This document shows positions 1-7,636 of a stretch of DNA of 41,787 bases, in pieces. The stretch's first letter is position 1. Every line of letters begins with the position of its first letter. The translations under genes and the position numbers were made by a program. Location of the stretch: positions 1 to 41,787 of the forward strand of contig JAIQFA010000042.1 of assembly GCA_020073525.1 (NCBI GenBank), read 5' to 3'. The notes beneath the pieces were generated by a model. The model saw only the letters and a list, made by a program, of their open reading frames with translations, was not told where the DNA came from and made no database searches. This DNA is from Terriglobia bacterium. GTDB taxonomy: Bacteria; Acidobacteriota; Terriglobia; Terriglobales; Acidobacteriaceae.

Positions 1-70
1 AGAACTCATAACCTCAAGATTGATTTTTTCCGGACGCATTGTTCCGGCGCACTCGATATTCTGGTAAAAA

Positions 71-1462
71 ATGTCTCTTTCCAGTTCCGCCATCATCCCG
101 AATCCCTGGGCGCGTATCCTGGACGCGCTGGAAAAGAAAGTTAACCGCCACTCCTACGACACATGGTTGAAACCGACACGATATAGCCACGCCAGCAATG
201 GAGTTCTGTTCGTGCGCATTCCAACGGCCGAGTTCCGCCATGTCAGCGACAAGTATGCAGATCTGATTCAGGAAGCAGTCGATAATCTCGGACTCGGATA
301 CGAGGAAGTGAAATTCGTAACCGCCGAGGACGATCCTTCGAACACCCCGATCCGCCATAACGGAGGGCTCTCGGCTCCGAGCCCAGGTCCGCAGCCGGTG
401 ACCGGGCTGCATCCGGCGCAGGGGCGGTTCGACTGGGACAGCGCAGCACAACTGAATCCGCGGTACACGTTTGACGCGTTCGTGATCGGCAGCGGGAACC
501 AGTTCGCGCACGCGGCTTGCCAGGCGGTGGCAGAGCGGCCGTCGAAGGCCTACAACCCGCTGTTCCTGTACGGCGGCGTCGGGATGGGCAAGACTCACCT
601 GATGCAGGCGATCGGACACGAGATCAAGCGCCGGACGCCACAAGCGGCAATCTGCTACGTGTCGAGCGAGAAGTTCACCAACGAGATGATCAACTCGTTG
701 CGCTACGACAAGATGATCAGCTTCCGGGATAAATTCCGGACGGTGGACGTGCTGCTGGTGGACGACATCCAGTTCCTGGCGCAGAAAGAACGCACCCAGG
801 AAGAGTTTTTCCACACGTTTAACGCGCTGCACGAGTCGATGAAGCAGATCGTGATCGCCAGTGACCGTCCGCCGAAGGAGTTGGCGGAATTCGAGGATCG
901 CTTACGCAGCCGGTTTGAGTGGGGGCTGATTGCCGATATCCAGCCGCCGGACCTGGAGACAAAAGTCGCCATTCTGCAGAAGAAAGCGGAGCAAGAGCGG
1001 GTGACGTTGCCGACGGATGTGGCGCTGTTTATCGCCTCGAACATCCGGTCGAATGTGCGTGAACTGGAAGGGGCGCTGATCCGCCTGGTGGCGCATTCTT
1101 CATTGATTGGGGCGGAGATTACGCTTCCCTATACCCAGCAGGTGCTGAAGAATTTCATTGATTCGCAGGCCCGCAAGGTGACGATTGAATCCATCCAGAA
1201 GGCGGTGGCTGAGCAATTTGGCCTGCGTCTGGTGGAGATCAAAGCAAAAAATAATTCGCGTTCCATTGTTTATCCGCGCCAGATTGCGATGTACCTGGCC
1301 AAGCATCTTACCGAAGCTTCGCTGCCTGAAATTGGGCGGCAGTTTGGCGGCAAGCACCACACGACGGTCTTGCACTCGGTGGACAAGATTGAAGGAGTGC
1401 GCAAAGACGACAAGGATTTGAACAGGCTGCTGAATAAGCTGACTGAGCAATTGGGCGCATAA
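71..1462 (+). CDS. dnaA: Chromosomal replication initiator DnaA
   Basis: DnaA binds DnaA boxes at oriC, melts the origin and helps load DnaB. The 463-residue protein has the full family layout: an N-terminal helicase/partner-binding domain (about 1-85), a variable Pro/Gly-rich linker (about 90-125), an AAA+ domain with Walker A GGVGMGKTH (168-176) and Walker B VLLVDDIQF (227-235), and a C-terminal DNA-binding domain with the signature GGKHHTTVLHSVDKI near the end. Length is normal. The start at 71 gives the usual N-terminus, with the conserved WLKPT segment around residue 32. dnaN follows after a 460-bp gap holding DnaA-box-like sites. Only 70 bp of upstream sequence are present, so its promoter cannot be judged. 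Confidence 0.98.
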   Translation: MSLSSSAIIPNPWARILDALEKKVNRHSYDTWLKPTRYSHASNGVLFVRIPTAEFRHVSDKYADLIQEAVDNLGLGYEEVKFVTAEDDPSNTPIRHNGGLSAPSPGPQPVTGLHPAQGRFDWDSAAQLNPRYTFDAFVIGSGNQFAHAACQAVAERPSKAYNPLFLYGGVGMGKTHLMQAIGHEIKRRTPQAAICYVSSEKFTNEMINSLRYDKMISFRDKFRTVDVLLVDDIQFLAQKERTQEEFFHTFNALHESMKQIVIASDRPPKELAEFEDRLRSRFEWGLIADIQPPDLETKVAILQKKAEQERVTLPTDVALFIASNIRSNVRELEGALIRLVAHSSLIGAEITLPYTQQVLKNFIDSQARKVTIESIQKAVAEQFGLRLVEIKAKNNSRSIVYPRQIAMYLAKHLTEASLPEIGRQFGGKHHTTVLHSVDKIEGVRKDDKDLNRLLNKLTEQLGA

Positions 1463-1760
1463 AGTTCGGTTTCCACCGGTTTTTCCACTCTTCCGGCCAT
1501 TCTTCCTGCCCTCGGGCTGTGAAGTGTTTGTGGAACCTGTGGGAGACGAGACTGAAACCTGAAGTTGGTTCGCAGGATGCGACGGCCTCCGCTGAGGCGG
1601 GGAGCGATTCTTCACACGAAGGGTCGAGATGGAAGCTACTGAACCGCAGGGACCTGGACCGGTTTTCCACTTCTCCGAAGCGCCTACGGTTACTACTGGT
1701 TTTCTTGCTTTTGCATTTGATATAAGAAGAGAACAGAAGTAGAGCTGGTTTGAGGGATTG
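1463..1760. other. Candidate replication origin (oriC) between dnaA and dnaN
   Basis: This non-coding gap lies in the classical oriC position. It holds several relaxed DnaA-box-like sites (consensus TTATCCACA): TTTCCACC at 1470, TTTTCCACT at 1481-1489, GTTCCACAA on the minus strand at 1528-1536, an adjacent CTGTGGG at 1537, and TTTTCCACT again at 1663-1671. An A+T-rich stretch (about 1688-1735) follows the last box and could be the unwinding element. None of the boxes is a perfect match. The call therefore rests on position plus clustering and is an inference. No protein-coding gene is evident here. Confidence 0.55.
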
Positions 1761-1810
1761 GCAAAAAGCGACCCTCAGGGGCTAAAGACCCGTATATTGG
1801 ACGGAGTTTG

Positions 1811-1842
1811 GCGGCACGACTAAAGTCGTGCCCTTCCCAAAC
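1811..1842. repeat. Short palindromic intergenic repeat (type E)
   Basis: GGCACGACT and AGTCGTGCC (1813-1821 and 1824-1832) form a nine-pair hairpin with a two-base loop, followed by CCTTCCCAAA. The same 'hairpin plus CCTTCCCAAA' tail recurs near 28928. An open frame entering dnaN from position 1808 is just translation of this repeat, which argues against that upstream start. Confidence 0.6.
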
Positions 1843-1924
1843 CAGATCCAACGGGGAAGCGTGGCAAAAATTCGTGCCTTACGCGAAGCCGATTAAGACC
1901 AGTTCTAGAGTTGGGAGACCCAAT

Positions 1925-3076
1925 ATGCCGGTGGAAGTCGCCCCTGCCGTAGCCACAACAACCATGGAAATCACCGTCAGCAAGTTTGAGCTGCTTCGCG
2001 AACTGACAGCCACTCAGGGTGTGGTGGAGCGCAAGACCACGATTCCGATTCTCTCTAACTATCTTTTTGAGGCCGCGGGCGACAAGTTGTCGCTGACGGC
2101 GACGGACCTCGACCTGAGTCTGCGCACGTCCTGTAACGCCAAGGTGAAAAAAGAAGGCGCATGCACGATTCCGGCGCGGAAGCTTTACGACTATGTGAGG
2201 TTGCTGCCCGACGCCGATATCACCATCAAGCTTCTCGAGAACCATTGGGTCAGCATTCGCTGTGGACGGTCCAACACGAAGATGGTCGGCATGGCGAAGT
2301 CTAATTTCCCCGGCCTGCCAGTATTTCCAGCGGCAGGAGCCATCAAGATTCCAGCGGCAGTGCTGCGGTCGATGATTGCCAAGACGGGCTTTGCTATTGC
2401 CAGCGAGGAGTCGCGCTACACGCTGAATGGGGCGTTGATGGTGCTGAAGCCGGAGTCGATCACCATGGTCGCGACCGATGGCCATCGACTGGCGCACGTG
2501 GAGCGCGCGGGAGAGAAGTTTGAGGGCGTCTCCGGTGAGATGAAGACGCTGATTCCTAAGAAGGCGATGGACGAGTTGAAGTCGTTGCTGGATTCCGATG
2601 TTGAGACGATCGACTTCGCCAAGGACGAGTCCACGCTGTTCTTTCGCGTGGGTCCGCGGCTGCTGACGTCGCGCCAACTCACCGGGCAGTTTCCGAACTA
2701 CGAAGCCGTCTTGCCGAAGGACGTTTCCAAATCGATCCTCCTGCAGGGCGATGAACTGGGAGCCGCCATTGCACGCGTGGCGCAGTTCGCCGATGAGCGG
2801 TCACGGGCTGTGCGGTTACGCCTGGAGAAGGGCGAACTGAAGCTATCCGCGTCGTCGACTGAGACGGGCGAGTCGGAAGATTCCATCGAGGTCGCTTATG
2901 ACGGCGAGGCGATGGCAATCGGATTCAACGCCCAGTACCTGATGGACTTCATCAAGGCCACCGGTTCGTGCGCTGTGAAACTGGAGTTGAAGGATGCGCA
3001 GTCGGCTGGGCAGCTTCGTCCGGCAGAGGGCGAGGACTATAAATACCGGTATATTGTTATGCCGATGCGGATCTGA
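1925..3076 (+). CDS. dnaN: DNA polymerase III sliding clamp, beta subunit
   Basis: The beta clamp is a ring-shaped dimer that tethers polymerase III to DNA. The 383-residue product begins a little before the family's usual start (MEITVSKFELL, residue 14) and ends in the typical C-terminal YRYIVMPMRI, so all three clamp domains are present at normal length. I chose ATG 1925 because GGGAG sits seven bases upstream. ATG 1964 fits the family N-terminus but has no ribosome site. The open frame back to 1808 reads through a palindromic repeat. recF and gyrB, which often follow dnaN, are not next; mscL is. Confidence 0.95.
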   Translation: MPVEVAPAVATTTMEITVSKFELLRELTATQGVVERKTTIPILSNYLFEAAGDKLSLTATDLDLSLRTSCNAKVKKEGACTIPARKLYDYVRLLPDADITIKLLENHWVSIRCGRSNTKMVGMAKSNFPGLPVFPAAGAIKIPAAVLRSMIAKTGFAIASEESRYTLNGALMVLKPESITMVATDGHRLAHVERAGEKFEGVSGEMKTLIPKKAMDELKSLLDSDVETIDFAKDESTLFFRVGPRLLTSRQLTGQFPNYEAVLPKDVSKSILLQGDELGAAIARVAQFADERSRAVRLRLEKGELKLSASSTETGESEDSIEVAYDGEAMAIGFNAQYLMDFIKATGSCAVKLELKDAQSAGQLRPAEGEDYKYRYIVMPMRI

Positions 3077-3242
3077 GGCTGTTGCGAGCCACGCGCTGCG
3101 AGCAGTCCTGCGCCCGTGTATTTGGGAGTGGCGCGAAGGCGCATTTCTGCATCTTTCCAGTTCTGTCCCTGTCATTTGCGCCTTGACCAAGGGCCATTCA
3201 GCAGTTAATTTTGGGGCCAATCCATAAACGGAGGGAGACGTC

Positions 3243-3659
3243 ATGTTATCCGGCTTTAAGCAATTTATTTTGCGCGGGAATGTGGTCGATCTGGCCGTGG
3301 GCGTGGTGATTGGCGGTGCTTTTGGAACGATCGTCACCGCTTTCGTGAAGGATATTCTCAATCCTATTATTGCGCTCACGGTGGGGAAGCACGACTTTTC
3401 TGGATTCGCTCCTTCGATCCGAGACACTGTGTTCCCGATTGGAGACCTCTTCACTGCGGTGATCAGTTTCTTGCTCGTCGCTGGTGCAGTCTACTTCTTT
3501 GTTGTGACTCCGATCAATGCGCTGATCGCGCGGACTCGCAAGGCTCAGGTGCCGGCGGATCCTACTACGAAGAAGTGTCCGGAATGTCTGAGCGAGATTC
3601 CGATCGATGCGCGACGCTGCAGCCATTGCGCGCAACCGGTGATGGGGAAAGCGGCGTAG
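3243..3659 (+). CDS. mscL: Large-conductance mechanosensitive channel MscL with zinc-ribbon tail
   Basis: MscL opens under membrane tension to release solutes during osmotic downshock. The 138-residue protein has the MscL N-terminus FKQFILRGNVVDLAVGVVIG, transmembrane helix 1 (about 15-45), a periplasmic loop and helix 2 (about 68-95). After the RTRKAQ segment comes a C-terminal CPEC-x10-CSHC motif (C112, C115, C126, C129), which looks like a zinc ribbon where many MscL proteins have only a charged helical bundle. GGAGGGAGACGTC precedes the ATG, a strong ribosome site. Confidence 0.94.
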   Translation: MLSGFKQFILRGNVVDLAVGVVIGGAFGTIVTAFVKDILNPIIALTVGKHDFSGFAPSIRDTVFPIGDLFTAVISFLLVAGAVYFFVVTPINALIARTRKAQVPADPTTKKCPECLSEIPIDARRCSHCAQPVMGKAA

Positions 3660-3662
3660 AGG

Positions 3663-3708
3663 CTGCCGAGCTGCGCTCGGCTGGACAGCCGGGGCGGCTG
3701 TCCCTACG
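3663..3708. repeat. REP-type palindrome pair (R1)
   Basis: Two adjacent hairpins, CCGAGctgcgCTCGG and GGACAGCCggggcGGCTGTCC, end in CTACG. The same module recurs at 5163, 9971, 10517 and 10632. Confidence 0.75.
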
Positions 3709-3782
3709 TACAGCGTGGCAAAATTCGCTGGATTCCTGTAAAATTAGTCTTTTGGCAACAGGCCTGGAAGGATTCTAGAGTT

Positions 3783-3971
3783 ATGGCACGAGTTTGCGAT
3801 GTGTGCGGCAAGGGGCCGCAGTTTGGAAATACCATCAGCCACGCCCACAATGTGAGCAAGCGGCGCTGGAATGTCAATCTGCGCCCAGTTCACGCCAAGG
3901 TTGGAGCTGCTACCAAGCATATCCGCGTATGCACTTCCTGCCTGCGCAGCGGCAAAGTGGTTAAGGCGTAG
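3783..3971 (+). CDS. rpmB: 50S ribosomal protein L28
   Basis: This is a structural protein of the large ribosomal subunit. The 62-residue product starts [16 protein letters not shown] and has the conserved core [16 protein letters not shown]. The two cysteine pairs (CDVC at 5-8 and CTSC near 50) mark it as the zinc-binding (C+) form of L28. The ATG at 3783 is preceded by GGAAGGATTCTAGAGTT. A strong intrinsic terminator follows within 25 bp, so it is probably transcribed alone or as the last gene of its unit. Confidence 0.96.
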   Translation: MARVCDVCGKGPQFGNTISHAHNVSKRRWNVNLRPVHAKVGAATKHIRVCTSCLRSGKVVKA

Positions 3972-3994
3972 CGGAACCAGCTTACAAGATCAAG

Positions 3995-4034
3995 GCCCGC
4001 GGAAGGATGGTTCGATCCTGCGGGCTTTTGTTTG
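3995..4034 (+). terminator. Intrinsic terminator after rpmB
   Basis: GCCCGC (3995-4000) pairs with GCGGGC (4020-4025), with an inner AGGAT/ATCCT stem, followed by TTTTGTTT. This is a textbook Rho-independent terminator on the plus strand. Confidence 0.88.
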
Positions 4035-4049
4035 CCTGGATACGGTGTA

Positions 4050-4100
4050 GGCCGAGCTCTCGCTCGGCTTGGACGGGCGGGGCGCCCGTCCCTCCATGAG
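4050..4100. repeat. REP-type palindrome pair (R2)
   Basis: CCGAGctctcgCTCGG is followed by GGACGGGCggggcGCCCGTCC and CTCCATGAG. It is the same two-hairpin plan as R1, with the second stem changed in a paired way. It lies between rpmB and the FKBP gene, which converge here. Confidence 0.72.
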
Positions 4101-4102
4101 CC

Positions 4103-4561
4103 TTACTTCACATCTACCAGTTGCACATCGAAGATCAGGATTGAGTTGGGCGGAATGGCTCCGGGATAACCGGCTGCTCCATAGGCTAGGTCCGGCGGAA
4201 TGCGGAGCTGACGCTTGCCGCCTACCTTCATGCCGACCACACCTTCGTCCCAGCCCTTGATGACCTGGCTGGCGCCCAGCATGAACGCAAATGGTTTTCC
4301 GGTGCCGACCGAGCTATCGAACTTCTTGCCGTTGGTGAGCCAGCCGGTGTAATCGACTTTGACGTGCTGTCCGGTCTGGGCAGTCGCTCCGGTGCCGACT
4401 TTGATGTCCCAGTACTCGAGGCCGCTGGCAGTTTTCGTGGGCTCGCCGGTGACCTTCGTCGGACCGCTGACGGCGGGCTTTTTCGCTGGAGCGGTCTGGG
4501 CAATGGCCATACCAGCTAGCGCGAGCAGGGTTATGGCAAGGATCACAATGACAGTTTTCAT
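4103..4561 (-). CDS. Secreted FKBP-type peptidyl-prolyl cis-trans isomerase
   Basis: It catalyses cis-trans isomerisation of X-Pro bonds in exported proteins. The 152-residue protein has an N-terminal signal sequence (hydrophobic about 4-20, cleavage likely after AIA). The FKBP fold follows from about residue 45: SGLEYWDIKVGTG, VDYTGWLTNGKKFDSS, QVIKGWDEGVVGMKVGG and the C-terminal IPPNSILIFDVQLVDV. These include the aromatic pocket residues expected of the family (Y, F, D, W, Y, F). AAAAGGGGAATT precedes the ATG. Single-domain, probably periplasmic. Confidence 0.95.
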   Translation of the reverse strand: MKTVIVILAITLLALAGMAIAQTAPAKKPAVSGPTKVTGEPTKTASGLEYWDIKVGTGATAQTGQHVKVDYTGWLTNGKKFDSSVGTGKPFAFMLGASQVIKGWDEGVVGMKVGGKRQLRIPPDLAYGAAGYPGAIPPNSILIFDVQLVDVK

Positions 4562-4622
4562 AATTCCCCTTTTCTTACTTTCACGTTAGTTTCTACCGCA
4601 AATCCAGATGCTATGGCCGATG

Positions 4623-4675
4623 GCTGCCGAGCTTTGCTCGGCTTGGACGGGGCGAAGCCCCGTCCCTACACGAAC
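4623..4675. repeat. REP-type palindrome pair (R3)
   Basis: CCGAGctttgCTCGG is followed by GGACGGGGcgaaGCCCCGTCC and CTACACGA. It separates ridA from the downstream FKBP gene. Confidence 0.72.
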
Positions 4676-4677
4676 GT

Positions 4678-5055
4678 TCAGGCCAGCGCGATCACATCAA
4701 TTTCTACCAAAACGTCTTTTGGAAGCCGCGCCACTTCTACCGTGGAGCGGGCTGGCGGGACCTGCTTGAAGTAGCGGCCGTAGACTTCGTTCATGGCGGC
4801 GAAGTCTCCCATGTTCTTGAGGAAGACGGTGCAGCGTAGAACCTTCTCCAGCGTGCTGCCGGAGGCCTGCAGAATGGCAGCCAGGTTCTTGAGCACGCGG
4901 TCGGTCTGTGCGCTCACATCTCCGGCGATGACCTGTTGGGTGGCGGGATCGATGGCGACTTGTCCGGAGGTGAAGATCAGGCCTTGGGCCCGAATGGCCT
5001 GCGAGTAGGGGCCGATGGCTTTGGGAGCGTGGTCGGTGGCGATTACGTCGCGCAT
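4678..5055 (-). CDS. ridA: RidA family enamine/imine deaminase
   Basis: RidA hydrolyses reactive enamines and imines formed by PLP enzymes such as threonine dehydratase. The 125-residue protein has the full YjgF/YER057c/UK114 pattern: DHAPKAIGPYSQAIRA near the N-terminus, TSGQVAIDP, VLKNLAAILQASGSTLEKV, and the conserved C-terminal PPARSTVEVARLPKDVLVEIDVIA, which carries the active-site arginine. The ATG has AGGAGGAATC upstream. Cytosolic homotrimer by family. Confidence 0.96.
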   Translation of the reverse strand: MRDVIATDHAPKAIGPYSQAIRAQGLIFTSGQVAIDPATQQVIAGDVSAQTDRVLKNLAAILQASGSTLEKVLRCTVFLKNMGDFAAMNEVYGRYFKQVPPARSTVEVARLPKDVLVEIDVIALA

Positions 5056-5162
5056 GATTCCTCCTGCGTATCACGTTTCTGCGGGGATGATGACGAAGAG
5101 TGATTAACGCAGATTGCGACGGTGGAAGTCAAACGGGACGCCTTGCTTCGGCGACGAACAAC

Positions 5163-5246
5163 CTGCCGAGCTGCGCTCGGCTGGACAGCCGAGGGCGGCT
5201 GTCCCTACGTTTGCTTGGACGGGGCGGAGCCCCGTCACCACACGAA
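5163..5246. repeat. Composite REP palindromes (R4)
   Basis: Three hairpins in a row: CCGAGctgcgCTCGG, GGACAGCC/GGCTGTCC ending CTACG, and GGACGGGGcggaGCCCCGTC ending CACACGA. It combines both module types and lies just downstream of ruvB, whose stop is at 5249. Confidence 0.75.
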
Positions 5247-5248
5247 CA

Positions 5249-6322
5249 CTAAAATAGGGAGCTTTGGCGGCGGTTGGGAGTGATTCCGAAATGTTCGTAG
5301 GCTAGTTGGGTTGCGACCCGGCCGCGGGGGGTGCGGTTTAGGAAGCCGATCTGGATGAGGAAGGGCTCGTAGATTTCTTCGATGGCGTCGGGTTCCTCGG
5401 CCAACGCGGCGCCTAGGGTATTCAAGCCCACGGGGCCACCCTGGTACTTCTCGATGATGGTGAGCAGCAGCTTGCGGTCAACTTCGTCGAAACCATAGCG
5501 GTCCACTTCCAACATGCTGAGCGCGGACTGGGCGGTGGGCAGATCGATGGAGCCGGCGGCGCGCACTTGCGCGTAATCACGGACGCGTCGCAGCAGGCGG
5601 TTGGCGATCCGCGGCGTTCCTCGGGAGCGGCTGGCGATTTCAACGGCGCCGGGACGATCGATTTTTACGCCCAAGATCTCGGCGGAACGCTCAACGATTA
5701 CGCGGAGGTCGTCGTGAGTGTAGAACTCCAGCCGCAACAGCAGGCCGAAACGAGACCGCAGCGGTGCGGAGAGCAGTCCGGCGCGCGTGGTGGCGCCAAT
5801 GAAAGTGAAGGGCTTCACGTCCATCGTATGCGTACGTGCGGATGGGCCCTGACCGATCATGATGTCGAGCTTGTAGTCTTCGAGCGCGGAATAGAGGATC
5901 TCTTCGAGCGCGGGCTGCAAGCGGTGAACCTCGTCAATGAAAAGCACCTGCCGGTCGCGGAGATTGGTGAGGATTGCGGTCAGGTCACCCTTGATCTGCA
6001 GCGTGGGGCCGGAGGTCTGCTGGAAAGCGGCTCCGAGTTCGTTGGCGATGATGTTGGCCAGCGTCGTCTTGCCCAGGCCGGGCGGGCCGTAGAGAAGGAC
6101 ATGGTCGAGGGCTTCGCCTCGCGACTTGGCGGCCTGAATGGCTACGTCGAGATTCTCTTTCACCTTGTTCTGGCCGATAAATTCTTGCAGGCGCTGAGGC
6201 CGGAGCTTGAGCTCGAAAGAGGAATCGTCCTCGACCGGGGCGGCGGAGACTAGGCGGTCTTTGAGAACTGGATTGTCTTTGGCGGACACTGAAGGCGATG
6301 GTAAAGCGAAACGCGGAATCAA
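5249..6322 (-). CDS. ruvB: Holliday junction branch-migration helicase RuvB
   Basis: RuvB is the hexameric AAA+ motor that drives branch migration with RuvA. Domains seen: Walker [13 protein letters not shown], Walker [11 protein letters not shown], sensor segment [22 protein letters not shown], and the C-terminal winged helix ending [20 protein letters not shown]. The frame opens at a TTG (6322). A GTG at 6289 ([13 protein letters not shown]) is an equally good or better fit to family length, and neither has a clear ribosome site. ruvA is not adjacent but lies 23 kb away (28968-29558). A three-hairpin element sits in the leader. Confidence 0.95.
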   Translation of the reverse strand: MIPRFALPSPSVSAKDNPVLKDRLVSAAPVEDDSSFELKLRPQRLQEFIGQNKVKENLDVAIQAAKSRGEALDHVLLYGPPGLGKTTLANIIANELGAAFQQTSGPTLQIKGDLTAILTNLRDRQVLFIDEVHRLQPALEEILYSALEDYKLDIMIGQGPSARTHTMDVKPFTFIGATTRAGLLSAPLRSRFGLLLRLEFYTHDDLRVIVERSAEILGVKIDRPGAVEIASRSRGTPRIANRLLRRVRDYAQVRAAGSIDLPTAQSALSMLEVDRYGFDEVDRKLLLTIIEKYQGGPVGLNTLGAALAEEPDAIEEIYEPFLIQIGFLNRTPRGRVATQLAYEHFGITPNRRQSSLF

Positions 6323-6342
6323 GCAACGGCGCGACTGGTGTG

Positions 6343-6429
6343 TCGTCCCTACGGGACTCTGGATGTTCTATTCGCACTACCCGGCACTTACGTGCCGGGC
6401 TTTCTTGTTTCGCCGCTGCGCGGCTGGAG
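6343..6429. repeat. Three-hairpin element, copy D1
   Basis: Three stems in order: GTCCC/GGGAC (6345-6357), CCCGGCAC-TTAC-GTGCCGGG (6380-6399) and CCGC/GCGG (6413-6423). It lies in the minus-strand leader of ruvB. Other copies are at 17592, 27365 and 29599. Confidence 0.8.
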
Positions 6430-6467
6430 GATGGCTTCTGACATTCTTTTCTTGTCGCTAAGAAAGC

Positions 6468-6519
6468 CTGCGGAGCTTCGCTCCGCTTGGACGGGCGAGG
6501 GCGCCCGTCCCTCCACGAG
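6468..6519. repeat. REP-type palindrome pair (R5)
   Basis: CGGAGcttcgCTCCG is followed by GGACGGGCgagggcGCCCGTCC and CTCCACGAG. It lies just downstream of the VOC gene's stop. Confidence 0.72.
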
Positions 6520-6522
6520 CCT

Positions 6523-7458
6523 TTACTGGCCGATTGCTCCCAGGCGCACGCCTTTCAGCTTGCCGGCGTCGAACCATGCTACCTTCTGGCCGAACCAGGT
6601 TTTGGTGCCGGAGAGCTTGTACTTCTTGGTGGCGGCGGCGAAATCTCGCGCGATGAGCAAGTAGGCGACCGGAGTCTCGCCAAACTTGGCGAGCCGGTCC
6701 CCGAGCCAGCCCCCGCCGGTCGGAGCTGCCAGAATCACGGGCTCGCCGGGGAAGTAAGCCAGTTTGCCGAAGTCTTTCTGCGTCTCGATGATAGGGTCGG
6801 CCCAGCCGTAAGCCTTGCGGAATAGGGTAATCGAGGCATCGAGATTATTGACGCCGAGGACGACGCTCTCGATACCGGCAAGGGGCGATCCTTGTACGCT
6901 GGCTGAGGTTTGAACACGCCAGGCGCGCGGCGTCTGATCTTCGATGATGAACGGGAGCGTGGAGCCTGGGGTTCCGCCGCCGACATCGGCGGTCATCCAC
7001 TCAATGGACATGCCGTCGGGACGTTTGCGGCTGCCACGCTCGGGAACCTTAACCGGAATGCCGATTTTCTTCAGGCGATCAACTTCCTGCAGCAAGACAT
7101 TCGTTCCCACCGCCCAGGCGCAGGTGACCGCGTCCTCGGACATGAATTTCGCCCAGTCAGAACCTGCGGTGCCGCCCGGCTTTATCGGCGCAATCAGTTC
7201 CAGGTACGACCCGTCGTCGAAGCCGAGGATCGCCATTTGCGTAATGCCGTTGCCATGGGGACCGCCGGGATCCGGAGTCAACCCAATATCCGTAAGAGCC
7301 TGACGAAGAGTGTCCAGATTCGATCCACAGATCGAAACGTGGTCGAGTTCCAGCACCACACTTTTGCTTTCCTGGGTCATGGCAGGGCGGGAGATCACTA
7401 AGAGAACGAGCGTCGCGAAGAACAAGCGGCAACAAATCGCGGAACTCCGCTTGGACAT
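6523..7458 (-). CDS. Secreted VOC/glyoxalase-like protein
   Basis: Two vicinal-oxygen-chelate-like modules are visible. The first starts at VVLELDHVSICGSNLDTLRQAL (about 36), the second at SPLAGIESVVLGVNNLDASITLFRKAYG (about 205). VOC folds hold metal-dependent dioxygenases, isomerases and antibiotic-resistance binders; the substrate here cannot be told. ATG 7458 was chosen because AAGGAGG lies six bases upstream. It gives 311 residues with a clear signal peptide (MSKRSSAICC then a hydrophobic stretch, cleavage near SRPAMTQ). The longer open frame to 7578 reads through repeat DNA. Probably periplasmic. Confidence 0.85.
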   Translation of the reverse strand: MSKRSSAICCRLFFATLVLLVISRPAMTQESKSVVLELDHVSICGSNLDTLRQALTDIGLTPDPGGPHGNGITQMAILGFDDGSYLELIAPIKPGGTAGSDWAKFMSEDAVTCAWAVGTNVLLQEVDRLKKIGIPVKVPERGSRKRPDGMSIEWMTADVGGGTPGSTLPFIIEDQTPRAWRVQTSASVQGSPLAGIESVVLGVNNLDASITLFRKAYGWADPIIETQKDFGKLAYFPGEPVILAAPTGGGWLGDRLAKFGETPVAYLLIARDFAAATKKYKLSGTKTWFGQKVAWFDAGKLKGVRLGAIGQ

Positions 7459-7549
7459 GCGTTGCCTCCTTAGAAAGAAGAAAAAGGAATGGTACGCCAG
7501 AAAAGGCCAGTGGTGAATCGGTTTTTTGGCTTCCGGGCCGCGTTGGAGG

Positions 7550-7634
7550 TGGACGGGCGGGGGCGCCCGTCTCTCCACAGAACCGCTGCCGGGCTTCGCT
7601 CCGCCGGACGGGGCAGAGCCCCGTCACCACACGA
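7550..7634. repeat. Composite REP palindromes (R6)
   Basis: GGACGGGCgggggcGCCCGTC, then a degenerate GGGCTTCGCTCC stem, then GGACGGGGcagaGCCCCGTC ending CACACGA. It sits immediately downstream of the EF-G-like gene. Confidence 0.72.
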
Positions 7635-7636
7635 AA

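Noticed and set aside
4005..4020. GGTTCGATCC resembling a tRNA T-arm
   Set aside because: It is the loop and stem of the rpmB terminator; no acceptor or anticodon arms are around it. No tRNA or rRNA gene was seen anywhere in the window.
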